From Bacteroidales bacterium (GTDB lineage Bacteria; Bacteroidota; Bacteroidia; Bacteroidales; P3), in contig JAFSYK010000071.1 of the NCBI GenBank assembly GCA_017449975.1, positions 1 through 64,000 of the forward strand: 64,000 nt of DNA. The letters run 5' to 3'. Made by a program: the position numbers and the translations under genes. Under the pieces are notes generated by a model. It was given only the letters and a program-made list of their open reading frames with translations, was not told where the DNA came from and ran no database searches. Positions 24,845 to 32,746 of the stretch are shown piece after piece. Positions within the stretch are counted from its first letter, which is position 1. Every line of letters starts with the position of its first letter.

Positions 24845-25600
24845 ATGCTGAGAGAAAAGACCGTATTTGGACCCATCCATAGTCGCCGGCTTGGCAACTC
24901 ATTAGGTATCAACCTACTTCCCGAAGAAGGGAAGATCTGTAACTTCGACTGCATCTATTGTGAATGTGGATGGAACAGCGACGGTCGCGACGACACCCGT
25001 CTGCCCTCGGCCGAGAAGGTGCGCACCGAGCTCGAAGCCGCGCTACGACGCTGTGTTGCCGACGGCACGCCCATCGACAGCATCACCTTCAGCGGCGACG
25101 GCGAACCCACGCTCAACCCCGAATTCGTCACCATCATTGACGATACCCTGCGGTTGCGCGACCAGTTCTATCCCTCGGCAGAGGTCTCCGTACTCACCAA
25201 CGCCACCCGCATCGACCAGCCCGCCATCGCCGCCGCGCTGCGCCGTGTCGACAACGCCATCATGAAAATCGACGCGCCCACCAACGAGCTGGCGGCCATC
25301 ATCAACCGACCCGTCGCCGGCTACGACGTCGCGCACATCGTGGAGTCTCTCAAGGCGTTTGACGGACAGTTTATCCTACAGACCTGCATGCTGCGCTGCT
25401 GCGACTACGACTCCACACAGCCCGCCGTGCTCGACGGATGGATGGACATTGTGCGCACGCTACGTCCACGCCGCATCATGGTCTACACCATCAACCGTGC
25501 CACACCCCGTCAGGACCTCGAGAAACTGACGCCCGACACCATGCGTCGACTAGTGCAGCCGCTCATCGACGAAGGTTTCAACATCGACATCTACGGATGA
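24845..25600 (+). CDS. radical SAM protein (COG0731-like)
   Basis: This 251-residue radical SAM enzyme has the cluster motif C32-x3-C36-x2-C39 (CNFDCIYC), followed at once by an extra Cys41. The SAM-binding FSGDGEPTL lies near 80. The N-terminal FGPIHSRRLGNSLGINLLP is the usual start of a COG0731-type family often found in anaerobes. These enzymes resemble tRNA-modifying and activase types, but the substrate of this branch is unknown to me. It is only 40 bases upstream of the nucleosidase gene, which has its own promoter. Confidence 0.85.
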   Translation: MLREKTVFGPIHSRRLGNSLGINLLPEEGKICNFDCIYCECGWNSDGRDDTRLPSAEKVRTELEAALRRCVADGTPIDSITFSGDGEPTLNPEFVTIIDDTLRLRDQFYPSAEVSVLTNATRIDQPAIAAALRRVDNAIMKIDAPTNELAAIINRPVAGYDVAHIVESLKAFDGQFILQTCMLRCCDYDSTQPAVLDGWMDIVRTLRPRRIMVYTINRATPRQDLEKLTPDTMRRLVQPLIDEGFNIDIYG

Positions 25601-25611
25601 GAAAAAAATCG

Positions 25612-25619
25612 TATCTTTG
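25612..25619 (+). promoter_or_regulatory. -7 box TATCTTTG for the MTA/SAH nucleosidase gene
   Basis: A perfect TAnnTTTG box lies 21 bases before the ATG and just after the radical SAM stop codon. Confidence 0.7.
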
Positions 25620-25640
25620 CACCCTCATTACAAGTAACCC

Positions 25641-26309
25641 ATGAGAATAGCCCTCATCACAGCCATGGACATCGAGTATCGCCATCTGGTGGCGATGCTG
25701 GGTGGGCAACCGGAAGGTCGCCACGGTGACCACGAGGTGACGGTCACGATGAGCGGTATCGGCAAAGTCAACGCCGCCCTCACCGCACAGCGTATCATCA
25801 CCGAGCGTCACCCCGACTGCATCGTCAGCACGGGTCTGGCCGGCGGTCTCGACCTCTCGCTGCGTCCAGGCGACCTGGTCATCGGCAGCCAGTGTGGCTA
25901 CCACGACGTGTGGTGCAGCATGGGCAACGAGTGGGGACAGGTGCAAGGACTGCCCGTCCGCTTCGACGCCGACCAACACCTGCTCGGTTACGCCCGCCAA
26001 GTGGAGACCACCGCAACGGTGCGCGAAGGCCTTATCGCCACGGGTGACCAGTTTGTCGACACCGTCGACGGCGTTGCCGCCATCCGTCATCATATACCCG
26101 ACGCGCTGGCCTGCGAGATGGAGTCCACCGCCATCGCCCAGACCTGCTACCTGCACAAGGTGCCCTTTTTGGCCGTGCGGCTCATCAGCGACACCCCCGG
26201 TGCCACCGATGACCACGCGCGCCAGTGGGAGACCTTCCTCAGCGAGATGAGCGACCAGTCGTTCCAGTGGGTGAAAGGATTCTTGGGGGAAGTAAAAACT
26301 AAAAGGTAA
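25641..26309 (+). CDS. mtnN: 5'-methylthioadenosine/S-adenosylhomocysteine nucleosidase
   Basis: The enzyme removes adenine from MTA and SAH, and its SAH product S-ribosylhomocysteine is the LuxS substrate. The 222 residues are typical. Glu12 in AMDIEY matches the catalytic acid position known in E. coli MtnN. The later EMESTAIA binds the ribose, and the Asp in RLISDTPG is the general acid. GIGKVNAALTAQ binds phosphate/ribose. The product feeds LuxS encoded at 6088. Confidence 0.93.
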   Translation: MRIALITAMDIEYRHLVAMLGGQPEGRHGDHEVTVTMSGIGKVNAALTAQRIITERHPDCIVSTGLAGGLDLSLRPGDLVIGSQCGYHDVWCSMGNEWGQVQGLPVRFDADQHLLGYARQVETTATVREGLIATGDQFVDTVDGVAAIRHHIPDALACEMESTAIAQTCYLHKVPFLAVRLISDTPGATDDHARQWETFLSEMSDQSFQWVKGFLGEVKTKR

Positions 26310-26428
26310 AAACCAAAAAGTAGGATATTTGGGGAGGAGCTAGGAAGATTTAGGAAAAATCTCAATCTCAAGAGCATTGAACTGAAAACATCAATCCTCA
26401 ATAACCTATAACCAATAACCACCAACAA

Positions 26429-26505
26429 GGCCCCGTAGTTCAGCTGAATAGAACGTCGGATTCCGGTTCCGAAAGTCGTGGGTTTGAATCCCGCCGGGGT
26501 CACCA
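26429..26505 (+). tRNA. tRNA-Arg (CCG)
   Basis: The cloverleaf is complete on the plus strand. Acceptor GGCCCCG/CGGGGTC, anticodon stem TCGGA/TCCGA with loop TTCCGGT (anticodon CCG), T loop TTTGAAT, discriminator A and encoded CCA (26503-26505). Confidence 0.95.
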
Positions 26506-26513
26506 ACCATCGA

Positions 26514-26540
26514 GACAACGCAGGCGCAGCCTGCGTTGTC
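26514..26540 (+). terminator. 12-bp hairpin after tRNA-Arg
   Basis: GACAACGCAGGC (26514-26525) pairs perfectly with GCCTGCGTTGTC (26529-26540) around loop GCA. Only a weak TGTTAT follows, so it may end the tRNA transcript inefficiently. It ends 18 bases before the EamA gene's GTG start. Confidence 0.55.
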
Positions 26541-26558
26541 TGTTATCCGCCCAGAGCC

Positions 26559-27470
26559 GTGAAGAAAACCCTTGTCAACCTACTGCTCGGCCTCGCCTCA
26601 CTTTTCTGGGGCGCTAGCTTCATCCTCACCAAGGAGATTTTTGGCAGCGAGTCCCACATCACCGTGCTGCAGCTCATCACCTTCCGCATGGTCTGTGCCA
26701 CCGCCGTCACCATTCCCCTGTTGGCCGCCATCCGTCAGCTCGAACCCATCCGACGGGGCGACCTCAAATGGTTCCTGCTGCTGGCCTTCGCCGAGCCGTT
26801 TCTCTACTGCATCTGCGAGACGAGTGGCGTGCAGCTTGTCAGCGGCAGCCTCTCGGCCGTCATCATCGCCACCATCCCCTTCTTCGTAGCCATCACCAAC
26901 GCCGTTGTCTACCGTGAAAAACTGCGACCCGTGGTGCTCCTCGGTGTGCTGCTCTCGCTGGGCGGCATCACCCTGCTCATGTGGGGCGGCGGCGAGCTGG
27001 CGGCATCGCCACAGGCGCTGCGCCGTGGCATCGCATGGCTGACAGGGGCGGTAGCCATCGCCGTCGTCTTCACGCTTGTGCTGGTACGCATCGCCGACCA
27101 CTACCGCGCCACCACCATCACCGCTTACCAGAACCTCTTCGGACTCTGCTTCTTCCTACCCGTCATGCTGATCTGCGACGGCGCGACGCTGCCCCTCATC
27201 CACTACAACCTGAAACTCATCCTGCTCGTGCTGGCGCTGGGTGTGCTTTGCAGCACCGTGGCTTATATGTTCTACAACTACGGCGTGCAACAGCTGGGCG
27301 CCACCGCCGCCTGCGTCTACACCAACATCATCCCCATCTTCTCCTTCCTCACCGCCATCATCATCGGTCAGGAACACTTCGGCTGGCGCCGCCTCGCCGG
27401 CATCGTAGTGGTCATCATCGGCGCCATGCTGGCACAAAGAAAAGGTAAAGATAACCCTTCAACCCTATAA
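26559..27470 (+). CDS. EamA/DMT-family transporter
   Basis: The 303-residue protein has ten hydrophobic helices in two EamA repeats (about 7-140 and 155-295), typical of drug/metabolite exporters. Repeat hallmarks are LLLGLASLFWGASFILTK near the start and GVQQLGATAACVYTNIIPIF in the second half. The substrate is unknown. I chose GTG at 26559, because frames further upstream run into tRNA-Arg and its hairpin. The next gene, a CPBP protease, starts 13 bases after the stop, so the two are likely co-transcribed. Confidence 0.85.
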   Translation: MKKTLVNLLLGLASLFWGASFILTKEIFGSESHITVLQLITFRMVCATAVTIPLLAAIRQLEPIRRGDLKWFLLLAFAEPFLYCICETSGVQLVSGSLSAVIIATIPFFVAITNAVVYREKLRPVVLLGVLLSLGGITLLMWGGGELAASPQALRRGIAWLTGAVAIAVVFTLVLVRIADHYRATTITAYQNLFGLCFFLPVMLICDGATLPLIHYNLKLILLVLALGVLCSTVAYMFYNYGVQQLGATAACVYTNIIPIFSFLTAIIIGQEHFGWRRLAGIVVVIIGAMLAQRKGKDNPSTL

Positions 27471-27483
27471 TCCTATACCCCCC

Positions 27484-28353
27484 ATGAAGTCCTCACGACC
27501 TCTTCCCGTCATTGCACAGTTCTTCATACTGCTGGGCGTCATCCTGCTGTCGTGGGTGACGGCGACCCTGATCACCATGGCCTTGGCACATGCAGGTGTC
27601 GACACCGCTGCACCGAAGGGGATGCTCATCGCGCAAGGCATTAGTCAGCTGCTCGTCTTCCTGGTACCGTCGCTGCTCTTCGTCTATCTCTTCCACCGCA
27701 ACGACAGCTTCCTCCGCTACAGCTGGCAGCGGCAGCAGTGGCGACAGGTGGGACTGGGACTGCTGGCCTTGCTGCTGCTCATACCCGCTGTCGACGTGTT
27801 AGGTCAGTGGAACGACAGCTGGCACTTCGGCGGGCAATGGGAAGGCTTGGAAGCCTCGCTGCGCAACGCGGCCGCCCAGGCTGCCGCCGCCACCGAGAAG
27901 ATGCTGGACATGCCGCACTGGAGCGACCTCATCTGGGTGCTGCTCATCGTCGCTCTCCTCCCCGCTGTCTGCGAGGAGCTGCTGTTCCGCGGCATCATCC
28001 AGCAGGCCATCAAGCGCCGCTGGGGCAAACTGCACCTCGCCGTATGGATCACCGCCCTGCTTTTCAGCCTCTGCCACGGCGATTGCTTTGCGCTGCTGCC
28101 CCGACTCCTGCTGGGTGCCATGCTGGGATACCTCTACGCCTATTCGCGCTCGCTGTGGGTCAACAGCGCCGTGCATTTCGTCAACAACGCCATCATCGTG
28201 GTCCACTACTACCTGTACCAGCACGGCGTACTGCACTTCTCGCCAGACGACCCCATCGGCTTCTCGCCGGTGCTTGCCCTCTGCTGCACCGCTGCCGCCG
28301 GCTATGTGATGTGGGAGCTGTATCGGACAGGAGATAATAGCCAATTGGACTAA
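27484..28353 (+). CDS. CPBP family intramembrane protease
   Basis: The 289-residue membrane protein carries the CPBP (CAAX/Abi) motifs: EELLFRG near residue 164, FSLCHG near 196 and a third NSAVHFVNNA near 238. Together these supply Glu and His residues for an intramembrane glutamic endopeptidase. Eight hydrophobic helices are visible. The natural substrate is unknown; relatives process prenylated peptides or bacteriocins. The final residues Q-L-D and the TAA stop are encoded by the start of the GACTAATTA repeat array. It follows the EamA gene closely. Confidence 0.88.
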   Translation: MKSSRPLPVIAQFFILLGVILLSWVTATLITMALAHAGVDTAAPKGMLIAQGISQLLVFLVPSLLFVYLFHRNDSFLRYSWQRQQWRQVGLGLLALLLLIPAVDVLGQWNDSWHFGGQWEGLEASLRNAAAQAAAATEKMLDMPHWSDLIWVLLIVALLPAVCEELLFRGIIQQAIKRRWGKLHLAVWITALLFSLCHGDCFALLPRLLLGAMLGYLYAYSRSLWVNSAVHFVNNAIIVVHYYLYQHGVLHFSPDDPIGFSPVLALCCTAAAGYVMWELYRTGDNSQLD

Positions 28354-28470
28354 TTGGGCTAATTAGACTAATTAGACTAATTAGACTAATTAGACTAATT
28401 AGACTAATGGGACTAATTAGACTAATGGGACTAATTAGACTAATGGGTCCAATGGGACCCATTGGACCCA
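28340..28470. repeat. 9-bp GACTAATTA tandem array grading into a palindrome
   Basis: About 14 units of GACTAATTn/GACTAATGG run with a 9-bp period from inside the CPBP stop region. The end (28444-28470) forms TGGGTCCAATGGG-A-CCCATTGGACCCA, a 13-bp inverted repeat around a single base. Confidence 0.9.
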
Positions 28471-28475
28471 TTAGT

Positions 28476-28499
28476 TTAGTGGCCCTGATGGGCCACTAA
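28476..28499. repeat. inverted repeat TTAGTGGCCC...GGGCCACTAA
   Basis: A perfect 10-bp stem with loop TGAT, immediately after the 9-bp array. Another copy of the right arm (GGGCCACTAA) follows at about 28515-28524. Confidence 0.75.
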
Positions 28500-28520
28500 G
28501 GTCAGGCCGTGCTGGGCCAC

Positions 28521-28558
28521 TAAAAACAAAAAATCCTTCGGGCCGCAGCCCGAAGGAT
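28521..28558 (-). terminator. terminator of the TPR gene
   Basis: On the minus strand ATCCTTCGGGC pairs with GCCCGAAGGAT (11 bp, loop TGCG) and is followed by TTTTTTGTTTTTA. It begins 26 bases after the TPR gene's stop codon. Confidence 0.92.
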
Positions 28559-28583
28559 GAGCAATAAAACACAAAATGAAAGC

Positions 28584-29258
28584 CTATTTGAGTGCCTCGG
28601 CGTAACCGATGTACTTGTCCACTTCGTTGGACTCGGACGCCTCGGGATAGTCGCGACGGATGCTCTTGAGCATCTCCACAGCGCCGTCATTGTTGCCCTG
28701 ATGCATCATCACCAATGCAGCCTTGAAACGGGCGGTGGGGGTCGTCACCATATTGGGGTTAATCGTGGCAGCCTTCTCATAGTGGCGCAAAGCGGCATCG
28801 TAGTGCTCCAGCTCAGCCTCTGCGTCGCCACACAGCATCTCGGCCTCAGCCTTGGTCAGCAGGTCGTGACCTATGTACTTCTTCAGCAGCGACAGGGCCT
28901 CTTCATACTGACCCAGATTCATCTGGCAGATAGCGGCATAGTAGCGAGCCAGCTTACCGGACTTGGTGCTGCCGTAGCTGTCAATGATGTCGAAGAAGCC
29001 CAGCGACAGCGAGTCGCCGTTCAAAGCCTTCTCGTAATTGCCTTCGTTAAAATAGTTCTCAGCGGCAAACATTTCCTCAGCAGCCTCCACCTGACGGGGC
29101 TGGAAATAGTAGTGACGCAGTGCGAAGAAACCTACCACGACAACAGCGATGGCTGCCACACAGATAATAATCTTCTTACGATTCTGTTCCAGAAAAACTT
29201 CCGTCTTCGAGAGCATCTCGGAAAAATTGGTATTGTTCTCAGTATTTGCCTCTTTCAT
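28584..29258 (-). CDS. membrane-anchored tetratricopeptide repeat protein
   Basis: The 224 residues have an N-terminal cytoplasmic segment (1-28), one membrane helix (about 29-48) and an extracytoplasmic set of about three to four TPR-like helix pairs (about 60-220). These include YYAAICQMNLGQYEEALSLL and LEHYDAALRHYEKAATINP. The layout resembles YfgM-type proteins that associate with the Sec translocon or with BAM, but no partner is visible here. It has its own promoter and a strong terminator, so it is a single-gene unit. Confidence 0.85.
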   Translation of the reverse strand: MKEANTENNTNFSEMLSKTEVFLEQNRKKIIICVAAIAVVVVGFFALRHYYFQPRQVEAAEEMFAAENYFNEGNYEKALNGDSLSLGFFDIIDSYGSTKSGKLARYYAAICQMNLGQYEEALSLLKKYIGHDLLTKAEAEMLCGDAEAELEHYDAALRHYEKAATINPNMVTTPTARFKAALVMMHQGNNDGAVEMLKSIRRDYPEASESNEVDKYIGYAEALK

Positions 29259-29295
29259 AGAATGCTATAATTATCGATTTGATTTTTACAGACTG

Positions 29296-29303
29296 CAAAG
29301 GTA
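29296..29303 (-). promoter_or_regulatory. -7 box TACCTTTG for the TPR gene
   Basis: The reverse complement of CAAAGGTA lies 38 bases before the TPR gene's start codon. Confidence 0.7.
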
Positions 29304-29406
29304 ATGATTTTTTTTGAAACACAAGCCAAAGTGGCACTAAAAAATACACCTTCGATTTTTATTCTATTTTTTTTGTCAAAAAAACATAACTATAAATAAT
29401 TATACA

Positions 29407-29414
29407 TATCTTTG
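29407..29414 (+). promoter_or_regulatory. -7 box TATCTTTG for the DHOD-like gene
   Basis: A perfect TAnnTTTG box lies 20 bases before the ATG at 29435. Confidence 0.7.
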
Positions 29415-29434
29415 CAAAGTTGTAAAGTAGACAA

Positions 29435-30412
29435 ATGAACACCGCAACCACCTATATGGGGATGGACCTCGTCAGTCCTATCGTGCTTACAGACGCCATT
29501 CCCGACGCAGAGCTGCTGCTTCCCATGGAGGAGGCCGGCGCAGGTGCTGTGGTGTTGCGTCCCCTGCTGGAGGAGGAGATTATCTGGGACATCAAATTGA
29601 ACCAACGAGAGAAGGCTCCCACCAGCAACTATGGCGTCAACCTCGACTATATCGCCGAGCGGATGCCGAAAGACTATGTCCAACAGTATCTGGAACAGAT
29701 TGCCACGCTCAAACAACGGCTATCGATACCGGTCATCGCCGCCATCGACTGCTATTCGTTTGATTCCTGGTTCTCCCACCTTCAGAAACTGACGGAGGCC
29801 GGCTGCGATGCCATCGAGTTGGACATCCAGCTACAGCCCTTCCACCCTTCGGTGGACACGAACACCGTCTCGCAATTCATCGAGAATGTGACCACGGTCT
29901 TCAAACGGGTCTCCTCGCTGCCGATGTCACTCAAAATCAGCAGCCACTTCACCGACATGGTCTATTTCACACAACAGTTGTCGTGGATGGGGGTAAAAAA
30001 CATCACCCTGTTCAACGACGGCCCGTCGCTGGACATCGACCTGCAACAGCAGCAGCTTGTCAGCGACATTCAGCCGCACCTCACCTCCGACACCCTATTT
30101 TGGACCACGCTATGTCGTCCAAATGTATACATCGACCTCTCCTCCGTTGTCGCCAACGGCGAAGAAGCCATCAAAGCCCTTCTTGTAGGTGCGACCACCG
30201 TGCAAATCAGTCACTGCAACGGCCGCACCCATTCCACCGACATCCAGTCGGCCCATACAGTACTGCATCAGTGGATGCAGAAATATAGCTACAACAATAT
30301 TGCCGCATTCCGCGGCAGGCTTGTGCCTTCTGACTCTATCAAGAACTACCATGCTGTACGCAACCTGTATATACGTGGACTGAAGGAACAGAGAGAAGAA
30401 TCATCCTTTTAA
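29435..30412 (+). CDS. dihydroorotate dehydrogenase-like protein
   Basis: The 325 residues form a TIM-barrel like the dihydroorotate dehydrogenase-like family. It begins with YMGMDLVSPIVLTDAIPDAE, where FMN-binding enzymes have L-x-NP. Later comes VGATTVQISHC, then a C-terminal RNLYIRG. Several segments of true PyrD that bind FMN or orotate (for example SPNT and the catalytic Cys/Ser loop) are not apparent, so activity is doubtful. The next gene begins 9 bases after its stop, suggesting co-transcription with the four-helix bundle gene. Confidence 0.75.
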   Translation: MNTATTYMGMDLVSPIVLTDAIPDAELLLPMEEAGAGAVVLRPLLEEEIIWDIKLNQREKAPTSNYGVNLDYIAERMPKDYVQQYLEQIATLKQRLSIPVIAAIDCYSFDSWFSHLQKLTEAGCDAIELDIQLQPFHPSVDTNTVSQFIENVTTVFKRVSSLPMSLKISSHFTDMVYFTQQLSWMGVKNITLFNDGPSLDIDLQQQQLVSDIQPHLTSDTLFWTTLCRPNVYIDLSSVVANGEEAIKALLVGATTVQISHCNGRTHSTDIQSAHTVLHQWMQKYSYNNIAAFRGRLVPSDSIKNYHAVRNLYIRGLKEQREESSF

Positions 30413-30421
30413 CAAACGTCT

Positions 30422-30883
30422 ATGGAAAACCAAGATCAAAACGTCAGCTTCTTCCGTTTCGAGGACCTGCGTGTCTATGGCAAGGCCACCGACTATGCAT
30501 CATGGTTGTGCACAGCATTACGCGAAGCCAACAACGAGATGGAGCGGGCGCTCTTCGGCCAGTTTTGTCGTTCGGCCCTCAACATCGGCATCGTCATTGC
30601 CGAGGGTTCATCGCGCAACAAGACACAGTTTCAGAATCACCTGAAGAACGCCAAAACCTCTATCCGCGAATGTGTCGCCTTCACCGAGATTGCCCACAAG
30701 GTTGGCGCCATCACCGTGGAGAGCCGCAACCGCTCCCGCGAGCTGTTGATGGAACTCACACGCATGATTGGTGCGCTCATCATATCGCTACAACGTCCCG
30801 CCATCACGCGCCCCTCGTACAGCGAGAACGAGATGAACGACTTCCAGGAAGATCCGCTGGACAATATCGAGACGGATTTTTAG
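30422..30883 (+). CDS. four-helix bundle protein (S23/TIGR02436-like)
   Basis: The 153 residues contain the pattern FEDLRVYGKATDYASWL...(I/V)AEGSSRNKTQF...AKTSIRECVAF typical of the small four-helix bundle proteins once called S23. In some bacteria these are encoded within 23S rRNA intervening sequences. Here it is a free-standing gene on a single transcript with the DHOD-like gene. A diversity-generating retroelement accessory protein belongs to the same fold, but no reverse transcriptase or template repeat is nearby. Function is unknown. Confidence 0.82.
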   Translation: MENQDQNVSFFRFEDLRVYGKATDYASWLCTALREANNEMERALFGQFCRSALNIGIVIAEGSSRNKTQFQNHLKNAKTSIRECVAFTEIAHKVGAITVESRNRSRELLMELTRMIGALIISLQRPAITRPSYSENEMNDFQEDPLDNIETDF

Positions 30884-30966
30884 TGGCACTGACCTGCGAA
30901 TAATAACGTAATAACGAACCAACGTTATTGCGACATTTTTCAATTCTCAACTCTCAACACTCCCCC

Positions 30967-31794
30967 ATGTACCCCACCCTTCCCTCACTCCGTCACACTG
31001 AAACCTCCAATTTTTTCCTGATAGCGGGCCCCTGTGTCATCGAGGACGAGAAAAGTCCCTTCCAGATTTGCGAGCGACTGCTCGACATCTGTGAGGGGCT
31101 GCAGATTCCTTTTGCCTTCAAAGCCTCCTACCGCAAAGCCAACCGGTCGCGGCTAGACTCTTTCATGGGTATCGGCGATCAGGCGGCGCTTGAAGTGCTG
31201 GGCGCCATCCGCCAACAGTACAACATCCCGGTGGTCACCGACATCCACAGCGAGTCTGAGGCAGCGACGGCGGCACCCTATGCCGACGTGCTGCAGATAC
31301 CCGCCTTCCTCTGTCGACAGACCGAGCTGCTGCGTGCCGCGGCAGCCACCGGACGCGTGGTGAACATCAAGAAAGGACAGTTCCTGGCACCCGATGCCAT
31401 GATCCATGCCGTCGACAAGATGCACGCCTTTGGCAACGACAACGTCATGCTCACCGAGCGCGGCACCACCTTCGGCTATCAGGACCTCGTCGTCGACTTC
31501 CGCGGTGTGCCACAGATGCGCCGTTTCGGCGTGCCAGTCATCGTCGACATCACCCACTCGTTGCAGCGTCCCAACCAGCCGTCGGGTGTCACCGGCGGCA
31601 ATCCCGAGCTCATCGAGACCATCGCCCGCGCCGCCGTGGCGGTGGGCACCGACGGACTCTTCATGGAGACGCACCCCAACCCCGCGCAAGCCAAATCCGA
31701 CGGCGCCAACATGCTGCCCCTGGACCAAGCCGAAGGCATGCTGAAAAGGCTGCTGAAAATCCATCAAGCCGCACGGGAAACTAAAGATTTATAA
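30967..31794 (+). CDS. kdsA: 3-deoxy-8-phosphooctulonate synthase KdsA
   Basis: KdsA condenses arabinose 5-phosphate and phosphoenolpyruvate to KDO 8-phosphate for LPS. From the ATG at 30967 the protein has 275 residues, the normal length. The PEP-binding FLIAGPCVIEDE (about 17-28), FKASYRKANRSR (about 52-63) and QPSGVTGGNPELIE segments are visible. An in-frame ATG 39 bases upstream would add residues encoded by a CTCAAC repeat, so I do not use it. A small TCTAGA array lies after the stop. Confidence 0.95.
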   Translation: MYPTLPSLRHTETSNFFLIAGPCVIEDEKSPFQICERLLDICEGLQIPFAFKASYRKANRSRLDSFMGIGDQAALEVLGAIRQQYNIPVVTDIHSESEAATAAPYADVLQIPAFLCRQTELLRAAAATGRVVNIKKGQFLAPDAMIHAVDKMHAFGNDNVMLTERGTTFGYQDLVVDFRGVPQMRRFGVPVIVDITHSLQRPNQPSGVTGGNPELIETIARAAVAVGTDGLFMETHPNPAQAKSDGANMLPLDQAEGMLKRLLKIHQAARETKDL

Positions 31795-31795
31795 A

Positions 31796-31832
31796 ATCTA
31801 GAAGTGCTAGACAATCTAGATAATCTAGAAAA
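31796..31832. repeat. 9-bp TCTAGA-core array, four units
   Basis: Four units (AATCTAGAA, GTGCTAGAC, AATCTAGAT, AATCTAGAA) lie in the kdsA-exonuclease spacer. Confidence 0.9.
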
Positions 31833-31846
31833 AAACTCCCTCCCCC

Positions 31847-32707
31847 ATGCTCCTCAACCTTACTAAACCCATTGTATTCTTTGACCTGGAGACCACCGGT
31901 GTCTTGGTGGGCTCGGACCGCATCGTGGAAATCTGCCTGCACAAGGTGATGCCCGACCAGAGCAGCGAGACGCTGACCCTGCGGGTGCGTCCCGTCAACG
32001 ATGCCGGTCAGACCATGCATATCCCCGCCGACGCCACCGCCGTCCACGGCATCAGTGACGCCGACGTGGCCGACAAGCCCTCCTTCCGCGAGCAGGCGCC
32101 CCGCCTGATGGATTTCATCGGCGACGCCGATTTGGCGGGCTACAACTCCAACAAGTTCGACATCCCCATGCTCGTCGAAGAGTTCACGCGTGCCGGCATC
32201 GAGTTCGACGTCAGCCAGCGTCACCTCGTCGACGTGCAGAACATCTTCCACAAGATGGAGCAGCGCACGCTGAAAGCCGCCTACCGATTCTACTGTGGCA
32301 AGAACCTCGACAACGCCCACAGCGCCGATGCCGACACCCTCGCCACCTACGAGGTGCTGATGGCGCAGCTCGACCGCTATGCCGACACCGAATACACCGA
32401 AGCCGACGGCACCGTAACCAAGCCTGTGGTCAACGACATCGTCGCCCTCAGCCGCTTCTCGACCAACGGCAACTGGGCCGACCTTACGGGCCATATCGGC
32501 TACGACAAGCAGCACCGCGAGGTCTTCAACTTCGGCAAATACAAAGGACGCACGCTGCGCGAAATCTTCAAGATAGAACCCTCCTACTACGACTGGATGA
32601 TGAAGTCGGACTTCCCCCACTCCACCAAGCAGGTGGTGCGGCGCATCTACGAAGCGATGCAGCAAGAGAAGCTACAACAACTGAAAGCCAAATTTGGACA
32701 GGAATAA
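31847..32707 (+). CDS. DnaQ-like 3'-5' exonuclease
   Basis: The 286 residues have a DEDDh exonuclease domain (about 9-190). Exo I is FDLETTG (D13, E15), exo II GYNSNKFDIPM, and exo III SADADTLATYE preceded by the general-base His in NAHSADAD. The C-terminal part (about 225-270) has FNFGKYKGRTLREIF, resembling the DUF3820 tail found after some exonucleases. It is probably a DNA repair or RNA-processing exonuclease, not the polymerase III proofreading subunit. It ends just before a bidirectional terminator. Confidence 0.9.
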   Translation: MLLNLTKPIVFFDLETTGVLVGSDRIVEICLHKVMPDQSSETLTLRVRPVNDAGQTMHIPADATAVHGISDADVADKPSFREQAPRLMDFIGDADLAGYNSNKFDIPMLVEEFTRAGIEFDVSQRHLVDVQNIFHKMEQRTLKAAYRFYCGKNLDNAHSADADTLATYEVLMAQLDRYADTEYTEADGTVTKPVVNDIVALSRFSTNGNWADLTGHIGYDKQHREVFNFGKYKGRTLREIFKIEPSYYDWMMKSDFPHSTKQVVRRIYEAMQQEKLQQLKAKFGQE

Positions 32708-32710
32708 AAA

Positions 32711-32746
32711 GAAAAACGGTGCGCGATGCGCACCGTTTTCTTTTTA
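32711..32746. terminator. bidirectional terminator (exonuclease / PepSY-like genes)
   Basis: AAAACGGTGCGC (32713-32724) pairs with GCGCACCGTTTT (32728-32739) with loop GAT, and T-runs flank it on both strands. It lies between two convergent genes. Confidence 0.92.

Noticed and set aside
26478-26558. N-terminal extension of the EamA gene into tRNA-Arg
   Set aside because: The frame runs through the tRNA acceptor and the hairpin; a GTG at 26559 gives the family's usual N terminus.
30422-30883. Diversity-generating retroelement based on the four-helix bundle protein
   Set aside because: No reverse transcriptase, template repeat or variable repeat is present.
30928-30966. Earlier start for KdsA at 30928
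   Set aside because: The added residues are encoded by a heptamer repeat and are not part of the KdsA family; the ATG at 30967 gives the normal length.
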